DNA of 61,256 nt from the NCBI GenBank assembly GCA_030844565.1, contig JAUUNK010000006.1:1-61256 (forward strand), read 5' to 3'. A program made the position numbers and the translations under genes. The notes beneath the pieces are model-generated. The model was not told the origin of the DNA and made no database searches. It worked only from the letters and a program-made list of their open reading frames with translations. Below, piece after piece: positions 33,789 to 42,306 of the stretch. The first letter of the stretch is position 1. Every line of letters begins with the position of its first letter. The stretch comes from Bacteroides ovatus (GTDB lineage Bacteria; Bacteroidota; Bacteroidia; Bacteroidales; Bacteroidaceae).

Positions 33789-34481
33789 ATGGAATCAACA
33801 ACAATCAATCAGCAGGCTACGGGCCTGCAAATGTTCTACAATGAAGATGCGAATGTAAGTATTCGCACGGAAATGATTAATAACGAACCGTGGTTTGTGG
33901 CGAAAGACATCGCGATGGCTTTGGATATAGACTGGACGGGGCATACCTTAGACCGCATCCCCGATAACTGGAAAGGGATGGTAAGTTTTACCACCCCTTC
34001 TTCCGGCACTCGTGGCGGGGGTACACAACAGCTAACCGTTATCAATGAATCCGCCATGTACAAGCTCGCCTTCCGCAGCAATAAGCCCGAAGCGGATCGC
34101 TTCGTCAACTGGATTGCAGGCGAAGTCCTTCCCTCCATCCGTCGCACGGGTTCTTACTTCGCCTCTGGTCTCCGTCCGGAGAACCAGCCGCAGAGCCGGA
34201 GGCTTCCCCTTCCCAAATACCGTCCCTTCTTTGATAACTGGAAGAGCTGTGTGGAGCCTTACCTGTCGAGTGTGGAAGCGTATGCCGTGGCCACGGAGCT
34301 CGGAGTGAGTTACAGCCACGTGCGCAAGGTGTATATGGGGACCAGCGTGAGAGAGCGGGTGGCGCGTGCGCTGACCCAGGTCGCCATGGCGAACAAGCAG
34401 AATGGCGTGAAGTACGAAAGGACGCTTCCGGTGTACGAGCAGTTGTCGATTGAGTGGGCGAACGATGCAGTAACTTTATAA
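33789..34481 (+). CDS. Bro-N domain phage antirepressor-like protein
   Basis: The 230-residue protein has an N-terminal Bro-N domain (residues about 15-125): NEPWFVAKDIAMALDI, then the region ending INESAMYKLAFRSNKPEADRF and WIAGEVLPSIRRTGSY. Such proteins are common phage antirepressors and DNA-binding regulators. The C-terminal 100 residues (RPFFDNWKSCVEPYLSSVEA) carry a probable helix-turn-helix (ATELGVSYSHVRKVYMG). A GTG start 9 nt upstream is possible. It lies 17 nt after the Ner-like gene. Confidence 0.85.
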   Translation: MESTTINQQATGLQMFYNEDANVSIRTEMINNEPWFVAKDIAMALDIDWTGHTLDRIPDNWKGMVSFTTPSSGTRGGGTQQLTVINESAMYKLAFRSNKPEADRFVNWIAGEVLPSIRRTGSYFASGLRPENQPQSRRLPLPKYRPFFDNWKSCVEPYLSSVEAYAVATELGVSYSHVRKVYMGTSVRERVARALTQVAMANKQNGVKYERTLPVYEQLSIEWANDAVTL

Positions 34482-34486
34482 ATGGT

Positions 34487-34675
34487 ATGGATATGAATAA
34501 TCAAGAGAAACAAGAATTGGCGACGAGCATTAGAGAGGCAGTAGCACTGCTTAACTCAAAGATAGCGATTGCCCGTAAGAATGGGATTATGGTGGAGTTG
34601 GAAACAAATTTCGCCTGTATGTCAAGTGATACACCTGCCATACAAGCAGAAATCTACGAACGTATAAACCTTTAA
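34487..34675 (+). CDS. Small early phage protein
   Basis: The 62-residue product (MDMNNQEKQELATSIREAV..., ending AEIYERINL) is probably helical and soluble. It starts 5 nt after the antirepressor stop and its last 4 bp overlap the convergent zinc-ribbon gene. Function not recognised. Confidence 0.65.
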   Translation: MDMNNQEKQELATSIREAVALLNSKIAIARKNGIMVELETNFACMSSDTPAIQAEIYERINL

Positions 34676-34863
34676 AGTTTAATATGCAGTTTTTCAGCAA
34701 GCGTCTTAATCATATTGCCGATATGTGCATGTTCGTGGGTTCCCACCACACATCCGCAAGATGAACATTGCACAAAGAAAAATACAAAGTAAGAATTTTT
34801 AGGAGTGTTTTCGACAATTTCAAAAGAATGTCCCCCACACTTTGGGCATGTTGATTGAGCCAT
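34672..34863 (-). CDS. Small zinc-ribbon protein
   Basis: The 63-residue protein has two Cys pairs, CPKCGG near the N-terminus and CSSCGC about 25 residues later, forming a zinc ribbon, with a hydrophobic strand (YFVFFFVQ) between them. The C-terminal helix reads GNMIKTLAEKLHI. It lies on the minus strand inside the rightward early operon, so it must have its own promoter and may be expressed in the lysogen. Related short zinc ribbons recur in Bacteroidales phages. The role is unknown. Confidence 0.75.
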   Translation of the reverse strand: MAQSTCPKCGGHSFEIVENTPKNSYFVFFFVQCSSCGCVVGTHEHAHIGNMIKTLAEKLHIKL

Positions 34864-34975
34864 AAGATTGAATTTTAATTTGACAATGCTACAAATATAG
34901 CGAAACCATCCCGGTTTGGGATGAATAGGGGTAGGTTTTTCAATGAAGAATGAAAAATTAAAAGTGAAAAATAAT

Positions 34976-35152
34976 ATGAAAACATGGAGACGGATTCAGA
35001 AAGTGGCTGTGGCCATAGGCATGACTTATGGTCTGTGGTTAGGCAGTAATGTGGATGCGACAGGCGCTGACAGCCGGAGCGCGTTCGTGATTGTGGTATT
35101 GGCGGCTGTCGTGGCGATATCGCTCTGCATGCCGGAGAAAGAAGAAGCCTGA
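34976..35152 (+). CDS. Small single-pass membrane protein
   Basis: The 58-residue product starts MKTWRRIQKVAVAIGMTYGL and ends with a hydrophobic helix (AFVIVVLAAVVAISLCM) and an acidic tail. One or two membrane segments are likely. The ATG at 34976 is preceded by an AT-rich repeat-like leader (34,943-34,975) that is itself open in frame (MKNEKLKVKN), a repeat also present at 38,339. Function unknown. Confidence 0.6.
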   Translation: MKTWRRIQKVAVAIGMTYGLWLGSNVDATGADSRSAFVIVVLAAVVAISLCMPEKEEA

Positions 35153-35253
35153 GAACGGCTGTAAGTGCGGAACTTCCCCTGCTATGCGGAAGCGGCTGCC
35201 CTCCCGGTTCGAGGCCGGGGCTTGCTCTAAGTTGAAAAGAAAAGTTTCTGATT

Positions 35254-37398
35254 ATGGAAATGTACGGTAAGGATATATGCGTCAGTTACAAGGAACTTGT
35301 AGAGGGTGGAATATTAAGCAAAGCCAGTTACAAGAAATATGTTTATGAAGGTAAACTCGTAGTCGCACAACGCGGAGGCAGGAACCGTGAAGCACTGGTT
35401 TATTACGATACGATGTACCCTCCTGTTCGCATTGCTTACGACGCCAAGAATCCCGAAGCCAAAGAACATCTTCAAGAACAATTGAAAAAACAACAGATTT
35501 GCCCTATGGATACCCGTTTGAAGAGTGACAGCAAGGCTGTGGAGTTTTACAAGACCTATACTCCCAAGATTTCCCTGGATCGCCAAAAAGAATATGTGCT
35601 CAATGCCAAGGTCTTAAACGCTATGGTGGCACAGGAAACCGGATTGCGGAATAAACACAGCGAACATGGCTATACACACAAGAGGTTGGTGCGTAACACG
35701 GTCATCGCCTTGTGCGAAAAGCTTCGTATGTCCTTTAATCACACTCTCCCGAAAAGTGAATCCCGCCTGAGAGAGAAGTTCGAGGCTTACAAGAAGCATG
35801 GCTACGTAGCTCTTATCAATGGTACTACTGGGAATCAGAGCGCGCGGAAGATTGGTCCGCGTGAGGGACGCATCCTGCTACGGCTGAAACGCAGCAAGTT
35901 CCCGGTATATACCGACCAGCAGATCTTCAACAAGTTCAACGAGATTGTAGAAGAACGCAATGCACGTGTCACCCGTGAGGAAGAAAAGTTGAAACCGGTA
36001 GAATCCCCGCAGACGGTCATCAATTACCTTTATAAGACCAATATCAAACTGTGGTGGTATGGCGTGGTTCATGGCGAGATTGCCTTCAAGAACGAATTCA
36101 TGCCGCTGTTCGACACGAAACTTCCGCAGATGCCCAATACCCTTTGGTATGGTGACGGAACGAAGTTGAACCTTTATTATAAAGACTATGACACGAAGCA
36201 GAAGCGCATGGTGGCCCGTACCATCGACGTGTACGAGGTGATGGACGCCTGCTCGGAAATGTTCCTGGGCTATTCTTTCGGCGCTGAGAACTTCCTTACG
36301 CAGTATGATGCCTACCGGATGGCACTGGAGACGTGGAAAGTGAAGCCTTACGAGATTGTGACCGACAACCAGGGCGGGCACAAGAAACCGGAAGCGCAGG
36401 CCTTCTTCCGGAAGATATGCCACCTGCATAAGACCACCATGCCGCACAACGGACAATCCAAGACTATAGAAAGCGCCTTCGGACGTTTCCAGCAACAAGT
36501 GATGCACCAGCTCTACAACTACACCGGGCAGAACGTGACCGCCACTAAGGAGAGCAGCCACGTCAACATTGACTTGGTGATGAGAAATATTGCGCAGCTT
36601 CCCACCCTGGAAGAGATGAAGGAGCAATATCTGGCGTGCCGCCAGGAATGGAACAATATGCAGCACCCTACTTCGGAAACGGGCATGACCCGCATGGAGA
36701 TGTACACCACCCTCAATAGCCCCGACGCGCAACTATTGGACGACGACGAGGTACAGGAACTCTTCAAGCTCCTGAGTAAAGACAGTGTGAAGTACGGCAA
36801 GCAGGGGTTCGTCTTCGAACGTAATAAACAGGAGTATCGCTACATGGTTTATGATGAAGCCGGACAGGTGGACATGAACTTCCACCTGCAAAACGTAGGC
36901 GTCAGCTTCCGCTATAAATACGACCCCAAGGACATGACTGCCGTGGAACTGTGGGAAGTGTGTGCCGGGGGCAAACTGAAGTATGCCGCCACAGCTACCC
37001 CGAAGTTAGTCTTCCATCGTGCCACTGCCGAGCGCAGTACCGAGGAGAGCGAACGTCTCTACGCCCAGATACGCGCCCAGAAACGTGCCCTTGCCGGACA
37101 CTACATTGCTTGCGAGGAAGCGTTGCTTGAAGAGAGCATGAGCGAAGCCTATACCAGGCTTGTAACGCCTATTCCCGTGGGAGAATCGCAAAAAAGCATG
37201 GAGCGCCTCCGCAAGGAGTACGCAGAGGAGCGGCTGCAAGCTCCGGTGGATTATCCCGCAGGAGTAGGTCCGGGAACTTACGAACCTGAACCGGAACCCG
37301 TGCTCGAAGGTATCGCCTCACCGGGTGAATACACCAAGCTGGTTTCGGGCATGACGGAAATAGACCTGTACGAGGGATTTCTGTCTTTGACAAATTAA
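35254..37398 (+). CDS. MuA-type DDE transposase
   Basis: This enzyme would bind the phage ends and carry out integration and replicative transposition. The 714-residue protein has a long N-terminal DNA-binding region and a catalytic rve-type core with the full triad: Asp301 (WYGDGTKL), Asp371 (IVTDNQGG) and Glu406 (KTIESAFGRF). The mu-transposase C-terminal beta region follows (about 540-620). Size and gene order (regulators, A, then the AAA ATPase) match transposable phages. It lies 100 nt after the small membrane gene; the intervening GC-rich bases can fold. Identity as the transposase is firm, but the end-binding sites were not located. Confidence 0.93.
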   Translation: MEMYGKDICVSYKELVEGGILSKASYKKYVYEGKLVVAQRGGRNREALVYYDTMYPPVRIAYDAKNPEAKEHLQEQLKKQQICPMDTRLKSDSKAVEFYKTYTPKISLDRQKEYVLNAKVLNAMVAQETGLRNKHSEHGYTHKRLVRNTVIALCEKLRMSFNHTLPKSESRLREKFEAYKKHGYVALINGTTGNQSARKIGPREGRILLRLKRSKFPVYTDQQIFNKFNEIVEERNARVTREEEKLKPVESPQTVINYLYKTNIKLWWYGVVHGEIAFKNEFMPLFDTKLPQMPNTLWYGDGTKLNLYYKDYDTKQKRMVARTIDVYEVMDACSEMFLGYSFGAENFLTQYDAYRMALETWKVKPYEIVTDNQGGHKKPEAQAFFRKICHLHKTTMPHNGQSKTIESAFGRFQQQVMHQLYNYTGQNVTATKESSHVNIDLVMRNIAQLPTLEEMKEQYLACRQEWNNMQHPTSETGMTRMEMYTTLNSPDAQLLDDDEVQELFKLLSKDSVKYGKQGFVFERNKQEYRYMVYDEAGQVDMNFHLQNVGVSFRYKYDPKDMTAVELWEVCAGGKLKYAATATPKLVFHRATAERSTEESERLYAQIRAQKRALAGHYIACEEALLEESMSEAYTRLVTPIPVGESQKSMERLRKEYAEERLQAPVDYPAGVGPGTYEPEPEPVLEGIASPGEYTKLVSGMTEIDLYEGFLSLTN

Positions 37399-37445
37399 AG
37401 AATTAAAAGCTGTCAATTATCAACTAATTAAATACCATTCAAACA

Positions 37446-38342
37446 ATGAAAGAATTAACGAAACAAGACAAGGATTCCATCCGTGACGCATTGTTGGAGT
37501 ATTGCGGTAACTATCCGAGCCAGAATCGTGCCAGTGAAAGCCTGCAAGGGGTAAGCGCCGCCACCGTATCGCAGATTTGCAATCAAAAATACACCAGCAT
37601 CAGCGATGATATGTTCACTCGCATAGCTGCTCAAATCGGCTTCAGTATGGACCGCTGGACGTTGACCGAAAGCAATGCTTTCCAGCGCATCACCTTTGCC
37701 ATGGCGGACGCGCAGGCTTATAAGAACACAACTTGGGTAGTGGGTGATGCAGGCTGTGGCAAGACTACCGCTGCCATCGAGTATCGCCGCACACACCGCA
37801 ACGTGTTCTACATCCTTTGCAGTGAAGATATGAAGAAAAGCGACTTCGTGCGTGAAATTGCCAAACAGGTGGGCGCTCCGGTGGATGGAACCAATCTGCG
37901 TGATATTCTGGAATATGCGATTTCCATGATTGCCTTCCTCCAGAATCCGCTTATTATCTTTGACGAAGGCGATAAGCTGACGGACAGTGTGTTCTCCTAC
38001 TTTATAAGCATCTACAACCGACTGGAGAATAAAGCCGGCATCATTTTCCTTTCCACCGACTACATCAAGCGTCGCGTGGAGAACGGCCTGCGATATAATA
38101 AGAAGGGTTATAAGGAGATAAACAGCCGCATCGGCCGCAAGTTTTTCGACATTAACGTTGCCACAGAGCAGGATGTCTATGCCATCTGCCAGGCAAACGG
38201 GCTGACAGATCCTTCTGAAATCAAACGGGTGCTGCGCGAGGCACAGCAAGGTGAGTATGACCTTCGCCGGGTGAAGCGTGTGGTGCACGCCTGCAAGCGT
38301 ATACTGGAAGCTAAACGGATGAAAGGAGGGAGTGGAGAATGA
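37446..38342 (+). CDS. MuB-type target-selection AAA+ ATPase
   Basis: MuB binds DNA with ATP, selects target DNA and activates the transposase. The 298-residue product has an N-terminal helix-turn-helix region (SESLQGVSAATVSQICNQKY), Walker A GDAGCGKT at 100-107 and Walker B LIIFDEGDK at about 169-177, followed by a sensor-type STD. It lies 47 nt after the transposase gene and overlaps the next gene by 4 bp (ATGA). Confidence 0.93.
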   Translation: MKELTKQDKDSIRDALLEYCGNYPSQNRASESLQGVSAATVSQICNQKYTSISDDMFTRIAAQIGFSMDRWTLTESNAFQRITFAMADAQAYKNTTWVVGDAGCGKTTAAIEYRRTHRNVFYILCSEDMKKSDFVREIAKQVGAPVDGTNLRDILEYAISMIAFLQNPLIIFDEGDKLTDSVFSYFISIYNRLENKAGIIFLSTDYIKRRVENGLRYNKKGYKEINSRIGRKFFDINVATEQDVYAICQANGLTDPSEIKRVLREAQQGEYDLRRVKRVVHACKRILEAKRMKGGSGE

Positions 38343-39016
38343 AAAATGAAGAATTAAAGATGAAAAGTGAAAATGTCAAAACCTTCTCGCGCAACGCGAA
38401 GGGGGTGCGCGAACTACTGAGCATGAAGTTTGCCACGCTGCCCTTTGAGGGTGAATGGTACGACGCGTTCGGCACCCCGGAGAGTACCGGTGTGTGGATA
38501 GTATGGGGGAAATCCGGCAGTGGAAAGACTTCTTTCGTGATGAAGCTGTGCAAGGAACTTTGCAAGTATGGCCGTGTGGTTTACAACAGCCTGGAGGAAG
38601 GCATCAGCTTGACGATGCAGAATACCGTGCGGCGTAGCAATATGCTGGAGGCGAACCGTCGTTTCCTGCTGGTCTGCGAGTCGATGGACGAACTCAGCCT
38701 GCGTCTGAAACGTCAGAAATCACCCGATTTCGTGGTAATAGACAGTTTTCAGTACACGTATATGACTTATCCCCAGTACATCAATTTCAAGGAACAGCAC
38801 AAGAACAAGCTGCTCATCTTCATCAGCCATGCCAGCGGTCAGAATCCGGATGGACGCCCGGCCAAGAAACTTCTGTACAATGCCTCGCTGAAAATCTATG
38901 TGGAAGGCAAGCGCGCATTCTCCCACGGACGCTTTATCGGGCCGAAAGGTTACTACGACATCTGGCCGGAAGAGGCGAAAATATACTATGGAGAGGATAT
39001 TTTGGATAGTGATTAA
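38339..39016 (+). CDS. Second AAA/RecA-fold ATPase of the early operon
   Basis: The 225-residue protein has Walker A GKSGSGKTS (about residues 56-64), a Walker B-like strand PDFVVIDSFQY (about 128-138) and a sensor strand LLIFISHASG, giving a RecA-type NTPase fold. The first residues (MKNEELKMKSEN) come from a repeat-like leader also seen at 34,943, so the functional start could be a few codons later. It is translationally coupled to the MuB-type gene. Its role is unknown; a DNA-replication or recombination accessory is plausible. Confidence 0.8.
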   Translation: MKNEELKMKSENVKTFSRNAKGVRELLSMKFATLPFEGEWYDAFGTPESTGVWIVWGKSGSGKTSFVMKLCKELCKYGRVVYNSLEEGISLTMQNTVRRSNMLEANRRFLLVCESMDELSLRLKRQKSPDFVVIDSFQYTYMTYPQYINFKEQHKNKLLIFISHASGQNPDGRPAKKLLYNASLKIYVEGKRAFSHGRFIGPKGYYDIWPEEAKIYYGEDILDSD

Positions 39017-39032
39017 CCTTTAGTAAAGTAAT

Positions 39033-39500
39033 ATGAAAACTTTTGCAGACAAACCCATCACCCCGCAGCAGCTCAAAGCGCTGCACGCCACGTTCCGCCG
39101 CATCGGCATGGACGATGACGCACGCCACGGGTGCATCCATGCATTTACCTGCGGGCGTACGGAGAGCATCAAAGAGCTCACCATGCAGGAGGCCCGGCAG
39201 TTGCTGGAACGTCTGAACCCGCAGGATGACCAAGCCAGGTCCCTGCAACTGGCAGAAGCAAAAAGCGTGTTCCGCGACATCTACCGCCTCTCCTTCCTGA
39301 TACCCCAGCTCAACCGGGGTTTCACGAGCGACACCGAGGAAGACTACCGGATGAACGTGGCAAAACTCAATATATGGGCAAGGAAATACAGCAAAGCGCG
39401 CAAGGATGTCACCCGTATGAAACTTTGGGAACTGCAAGATACCAAGAAGCAGCTGGAGGCATGGATGCGCCGGGAAGAAAGAAAACTTAAAAAAGATTGA
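39033..39500 (+). CDS. GemA-like (DUF1018-type) early phage protein
   Basis: The 155-residue protein begins MKTFADKPITPQQLKALHAT and contains HGCIHAFTCGRTESIKELTM followed by QEARQLLERL. This layout recalls the gp16/GemA regulators of Mu-like phages: a short helical domain keyed to ITPxQ and an S-x-K-E-L-T motif. In Mu, GemA affects host gene expression and replication. The C-terminus is basic and coiled-coil-like. The assignment is by pattern and position (after A and B), so function is tentative. Confidence 0.6.
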   Translation: MKTFADKPITPQQLKALHATFRRIGMDDDARHGCIHAFTCGRTESIKELTMQEARQLLERLNPQDDQARSLQLAEAKSVFRDIYRLSFLIPQLNRGFTSDTEEDYRMNVAKLNIWARKYSKARKDVTRMKLWELQDTKKQLEAWMRREERKLKKD

Positions 39501-39504
39501 TACA

Positions 39505-40101
39505 ATGAGAACGAAAAATGAAATCCAACAGGCCGTCGCCATTCTCCGCCACAAGGGAGACCGCCTCAGCCTGCTCCAGGCAGAGGTGCTGGAGAAGGGA
39601 GAGAAGGAAGGCCAGTTATTTGCCACATACGTCACTTCCGCGCCGGAAGGTGAAAAGGATGAGTCGCTTTTCTTCTCTTGCCGGGATGCCGCCCGTTTTG
39701 CCGCCGGACGTCTGACGCTGGAAGAGTTGATACCCGATGCTGAGCGATACCCGGCCGTGGTGGCGCAACCGTCGCCGAAGAAGGAACGGCAAACAGTGAG
39801 CTTCCGGGAGTTTGAAGCCCTCAAACGGAAAGTGGAGCAGCTCGAGGGGTTTATGGACGACCTGCTCAAGGAACGCCGCCAGCGTGCCGAGTACCGGAAG
39901 TTGCCGGATACCAACCGTGCCGACTTCATCGGGCAGAAGGCTGCGGCGGAACTCGTCGGGTGCAGCCGCGAAACGCTGAACTCCTGGCAACGCAAAGGCT
40001 ATATCACCGGATACCGGAAGGCCGGGCTTGTATATTACAGCAAGAGCGAACTTGCGGCGAGCCCCGTAGTGCAGAACTTCCGCCAATTGCCTGCCAAATG
40101 A
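39505..40101 (+). CDS. Early phage protein with C-terminal helix-turn-helix
   Basis: The 198-residue protein has a charged N-terminal half, a coiled coil (EFEALKRKVEQLEGFMDDLL, about 102-121) and a C-terminal MerR/excisionase-like DNA-binding module (GQKAAAELVGCSRETLNSWQ, then KGYITGYRKAGLVYYSKSEL). It starts 4 nt after the previous stop and overlaps the next gene by 4 bp. The role is probably regulatory. The family is not further identified. Confidence 0.7.
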   Translation: MRTKNEIQQAVAILRHKGDRLSLLQAEVLEKGEKEGQLFATYVTSAPEGEKDESLFFSCRDAARFAAGRLTLEELIPDAERYPAVVAQPSPKKERQTVSFREFEALKRKVEQLEGFMDDLLKERRQRAEYRKLPDTNRADFIGQKAAAELVGCSRETLNSWQRKGYITGYRKAGLVYYSKSELAASPVVQNFRQLPAK

Positions 40102-40358
40102 GTACCAGCCACTCCACCCTCTCTCTCCGGCGCCGCGAGATAGCCCAGCTCACCGCCCGCCTGGAGCACAACAAAAACCGTGTGGGTGAGCTCATCGAAC
40201 AGCTCACAGGCGGCGCGCTGCTCGAGAACACTTCCGCATGGGACAACGCGCTGGACGAATATAACGCCCTGAACCTTCGCATCGGGCAGGACGAAATCCG
40301 GTTGTCGCAGCTCAAGCGCTCTTCCCAGTTCCTGGACCAAGACTTCTGGGAACCCTAA
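40098..40358 (+). CDS. Small coiled-coil phage protein
   Basis: The 86-residue product (MSTSHSTLSLRRREIAQLTA...) is almost entirely amphipathic helix with heptads from RREIAQLTARLEHNK to the end. It is coupled to the upstream gene by an ATGA overlap at 40,098-40,101. An in-frame start further upstream would overlap that gene by over 130 bp and is rejected. The function is unknown. Confidence 0.7.
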   Translation: MSTSHSTLSLRRREIAQLTARLEHNKNRVGELIEQLTGGALLENTSAWDNALDEYNALNLRIGQDEIRLSQLKRSSQFLDQDFWEP

Positions 40359-40420
40359 ACACAAGAAACATCCTCCCGCAAGGAGGGAAAATAGTAACCA
40401 TTTAAAAAGAAAACAGAATT

Positions 40421-40828
40421 ATGGCAACAACCATTCAGAGAAAACAGGACGAGCTGCAAGAGGCAGCCGCCGAGTACCGCAACCTTATGTTGCAAATCAA
40501 AGAACTGGAAAAGAAGGCAGTCCCCGTGAAGAAGGCACTGACGGACTATGCCAAAGGTATCAACCTGATGACCCTCGACCTGGGGGCTGTGACGCTCGAG
40601 CGGCGTTCCTCTCTCAAGTCGTCGCTCAACCGCTCGGCAGTTACCCCCGACTGGCTGTGGCGCATGCAGCGCGACGGTTTCTTCGGGGCGGTAGGCATCA
40701 GTATCGATTCCCGGAAACTGCCGCCGGAGGATGCCGCTGCGAGTAGCTACCTCGCCGAAGTGGGCTACGAGGAAAAGGAGAGTTTCACCTACGCCATCCG
40801 CCTGAACCATGACAGCGCCAAGCCCTGA
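40421..40828 (+). CDS. Early phage protein, possibly Gam-like
   Basis: The 135-residue protein has an N-terminal coiled coil (ELQEAAAEYRNLMLQIKELE) and a C-terminal domain with LERRSSLKSSLNRSA and WLWRMQRDGFFGAVGISIDS. The shape, a helical hairpin followed by a small alpha/beta part, recalls the Mu Gam DNA-end-protection family. Gene position among early genes also fits. I cannot confirm key residues, so Gam is only a suggestion. The stop overlaps the next small gene by 20 bp. Confidence 0.6.
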   Translation: MATTIQRKQDELQEAAAEYRNLMLQIKELEKKAVPVKKALTDYAKGINLMTLDLGAVTLERRSSLKSSLNRSAVTPDWLWRMQRDGFFGAVGISIDSRKLPPEDAAASSYLAEVGYEEKESFTYAIRLNHDSAKP

Positions 40829-40985
40829 GTATACCTACGGGCCCCATGGCCGCCGATGGGCCGTCTACCGCTGGGAAGTGTCTCCCGGCGGCAGCACCGG
40901 CACCAAGGTGGCAGAGTTCGCCACCCGCGAAGAGGCGCGCCGTGAGTGCTTCCGGCTCAATGGATGGAAGTATTTTCCTAAATAA
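40809..40985 (+). CDS. 58-residue early phage protein
   Basis: The frame reads MTAPSPEYTYGPHGRRWAVY, then RWEVSPGGSTGTK and VAEFATREEARRECFRLNGW before a short end. The alternation of aromatic and charged residues, with a clear final helix, looks like a real compact domain. It overlaps the end of the preceding gene by 20 bp and precedes the DUF4494 gene. The family is not named. Confidence 0.65.
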   Translation: MTAPSPEYTYGPHGRRWAVYRWEVSPGGSTGTKVAEFATREEARRECFRLNGWKYFPK

Positions 40986-41017
40986 CAATTTATCGACAAT
41001 TAAACAACTTTAAAATT

Positions 41018-41479
41018 ATGGCAATGCACACATGGTTTGAATGCCGTATCCGTTACGAGAAAGTGATGGAAAACGGAATGCAGAAAAAAGTAACGGAACC
41101 TTATCTGGTAGACGCTCTCAGTTTTACGGAAGCGGAGGCTCGAATCATCGAAGAGATAACGCCGTTCATCTCGGGAGAATTTACAGTTTCCGACATTAAA
41201 CGGGCGAACTACAGCGAACTTTTTCCCAGCAACGACGAAGCGGACGACCGCTGGTTCAAATGCAAGCTTGTTTTCATCACACTGGACGAAAAGAGCGGTG
41301 CGGAGAAGCGCACTTCCACTTATGTGCTGGTGCAGGCTGCCGATCTTGACAGCGCGAAGAAGAATCTGGATGAAGGAATGTGGGGGACGATGGCGGACTA
41401 TCAGGTGTCATCGGTAACGGAGACAGCTATCATGGACGTCTATCCTTATACAAACAGCCAGCAACATGTTTTACCGTGA
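41018..41479 (+). CDS. DUF4494 protein
   Basis: The 153-residue protein (MAMHTWFECRIRYEKVMENG, AEARIIEEITPFISGEF, DDRWFKCKLVFITLDEKSG) matches DUF4494, a family found in Bacteroidales chromosomes and mobile elements. The role is unknown. Two similar halves (WFECRIRYEK and WFKCKLVFIT) suggest an internal duplication. Its last 14 bp overlap the next gene. Confidence 0.85.
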   Translation: MAMHTWFECRIRYEKVMENGMQKKVTEPYLVDALSFTEAEARIIEEITPFISGEFTVSDIKRANYSELFPSNDEADDRWFKCKLVFITLDEKSGAEKRTSTYVLVQAADLDSAKKNLDEGMWGTMADYQVSSVTETAIMDVYPYTNSQQHVLP

Positions 41480-41723
41480 ACCGATCGACCTCATCATACA
41501 GATAGAAGACGGATTGCTGAACCAGCTCTCCTATTACTGGTTGTACTACAATAAACCCTGCCCGCTGATTTTCCAGCGGGCAAAGGCTGAAAACCTGACG
41601 GGGGTACGCGTACGAATGGATAATCCCGACGCCGCTTCCTTTGTGCTGGTGTTGGTGGAAAGGCTAAAAGTCAGGCTTTATAATAAGGATAAGCAGGCTA
41701 TTGATTTGAGTGATTTGGTATAA
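41466..41723 (+). CDS. Hypothetical 85-residue protein
   Basis: The product begins MFYREPIDLIIQIEDGLLNQ and contains a hydrophobic aromatic stretch (LSYYWLYYNKPCPLIF), then a beta-rich end. It overlaps the DUF4494 gene by 14 bp, implying coupling. No family is recognised. Confidence 0.6.
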   Translation: MFYREPIDLIIQIEDGLLNQLSYYWLYYNKPCPLIFQRAKAENLTGVRVRMDNPDAASFVLVLVERLKVRLYNKDKQAIDLSDLV

Positions 41724-41845
41724 AACAGAAAAGAAAACGATAGTATTTTAGAAGAAAGTGACAATGAATAATCTGATTGAACGAACAGATGAATTTCCGA
41801 CAGAATACAAGATGACCATCGGTTTTTTAAAAAAAAGGCACAAGC

Positions 41846-41877
41846 TTTGTGATTCTCAATTATTTTCATGAACTTTG
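41846..41877 (+). promoter_or_regulatory. Promoter of the toxin/ImmA cargo pair
   Basis: TTTG (41846-41849), 20 nt, then GAACTTTG (41870-41877), one mismatch from TAnnTTTG. The start would be near 41,884, only about 13 nt before the ATG at 41897. A separate promoter supports independent, lysogenic-state expression of the pair. Confidence 0.6.
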
Positions 41878-41896
41878 CACCGGAAAACACAATCTT

Positions 41897-42304
41897 ATGA
41901 ATATAGTATTTAAAGACACGAAAGAAAATAAATGTTATGAAGAGTTTGTAGAAGACCCATCAGACCGGAAGAAACTAAGGATATTCAATAAAATCTATGG
42001 ATCTTCTATTGCCGGCGAATCTGTTAAATTACACAAAAGGTTAAAACAATATGATACGGCAGCGGATTATAATAAAGCTTACGGTTTGACTGCTAACCGG
42101 ATAGAGATAAAAACCGGGGGAAAAGATAAAGACCCTTTTATACTAAAAGTAAGAGTCACTGGAACTGTCAGGAAGTTCTTTTACCACATAGTAGCTGCCG
42201 AAAGCATGGAATTCTTGAAAAAGAAGGACTGGAAGGGGAGCTTTGAAGAGGTTTCCGATATTTATGTAATAGCAATAAACAATCACGATTATAATATCAT
42301 ATAA
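41897..42304 (+). CDS. RelE/HigB-like putative toxin of a two-gene cargo
   Basis: The 135-residue basic protein starts MNIVFKDTKENKCYEEFVED and ends with FFYHIVAAESMEFLKKKDWK and SDIYVIAINNHDYNII. The small alpha/beta layout and the last strand recall the RelE/HigB superfamily of mRNA interferases. It lies 2 nt upstream of an ImmA/IrrE peptidase gene, has its own promoter and is closed by a terminator after the partner. The start at 41897 is preferred over an in-frame ATG-free extension because it follows the promoter. Toxicity is inference, and catalytic residues cannot be assigned. Confidence 0.65.
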   Translation: MNIVFKDTKENKCYEEFVEDPSDRKKLRIFNKIYGSSIAGESVKLHKRLKQYDTAADYNKAYGLTANRIEIKTGGKDKDPFILKVRVTGTVRKFFYHIVAAESMEFLKKKDWKGSFEEVSDIYVIAINNHDYNII

Positions 42305-42306
42305 CT

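Noticed and set aside
41764..41871. A 35-codon frame (MNNLIERTDEF...) before the toxin-like gene
   Set aside because: It has no ribosome-binding signal and runs over the promoter at 41,846-41,877. It may be a relic.
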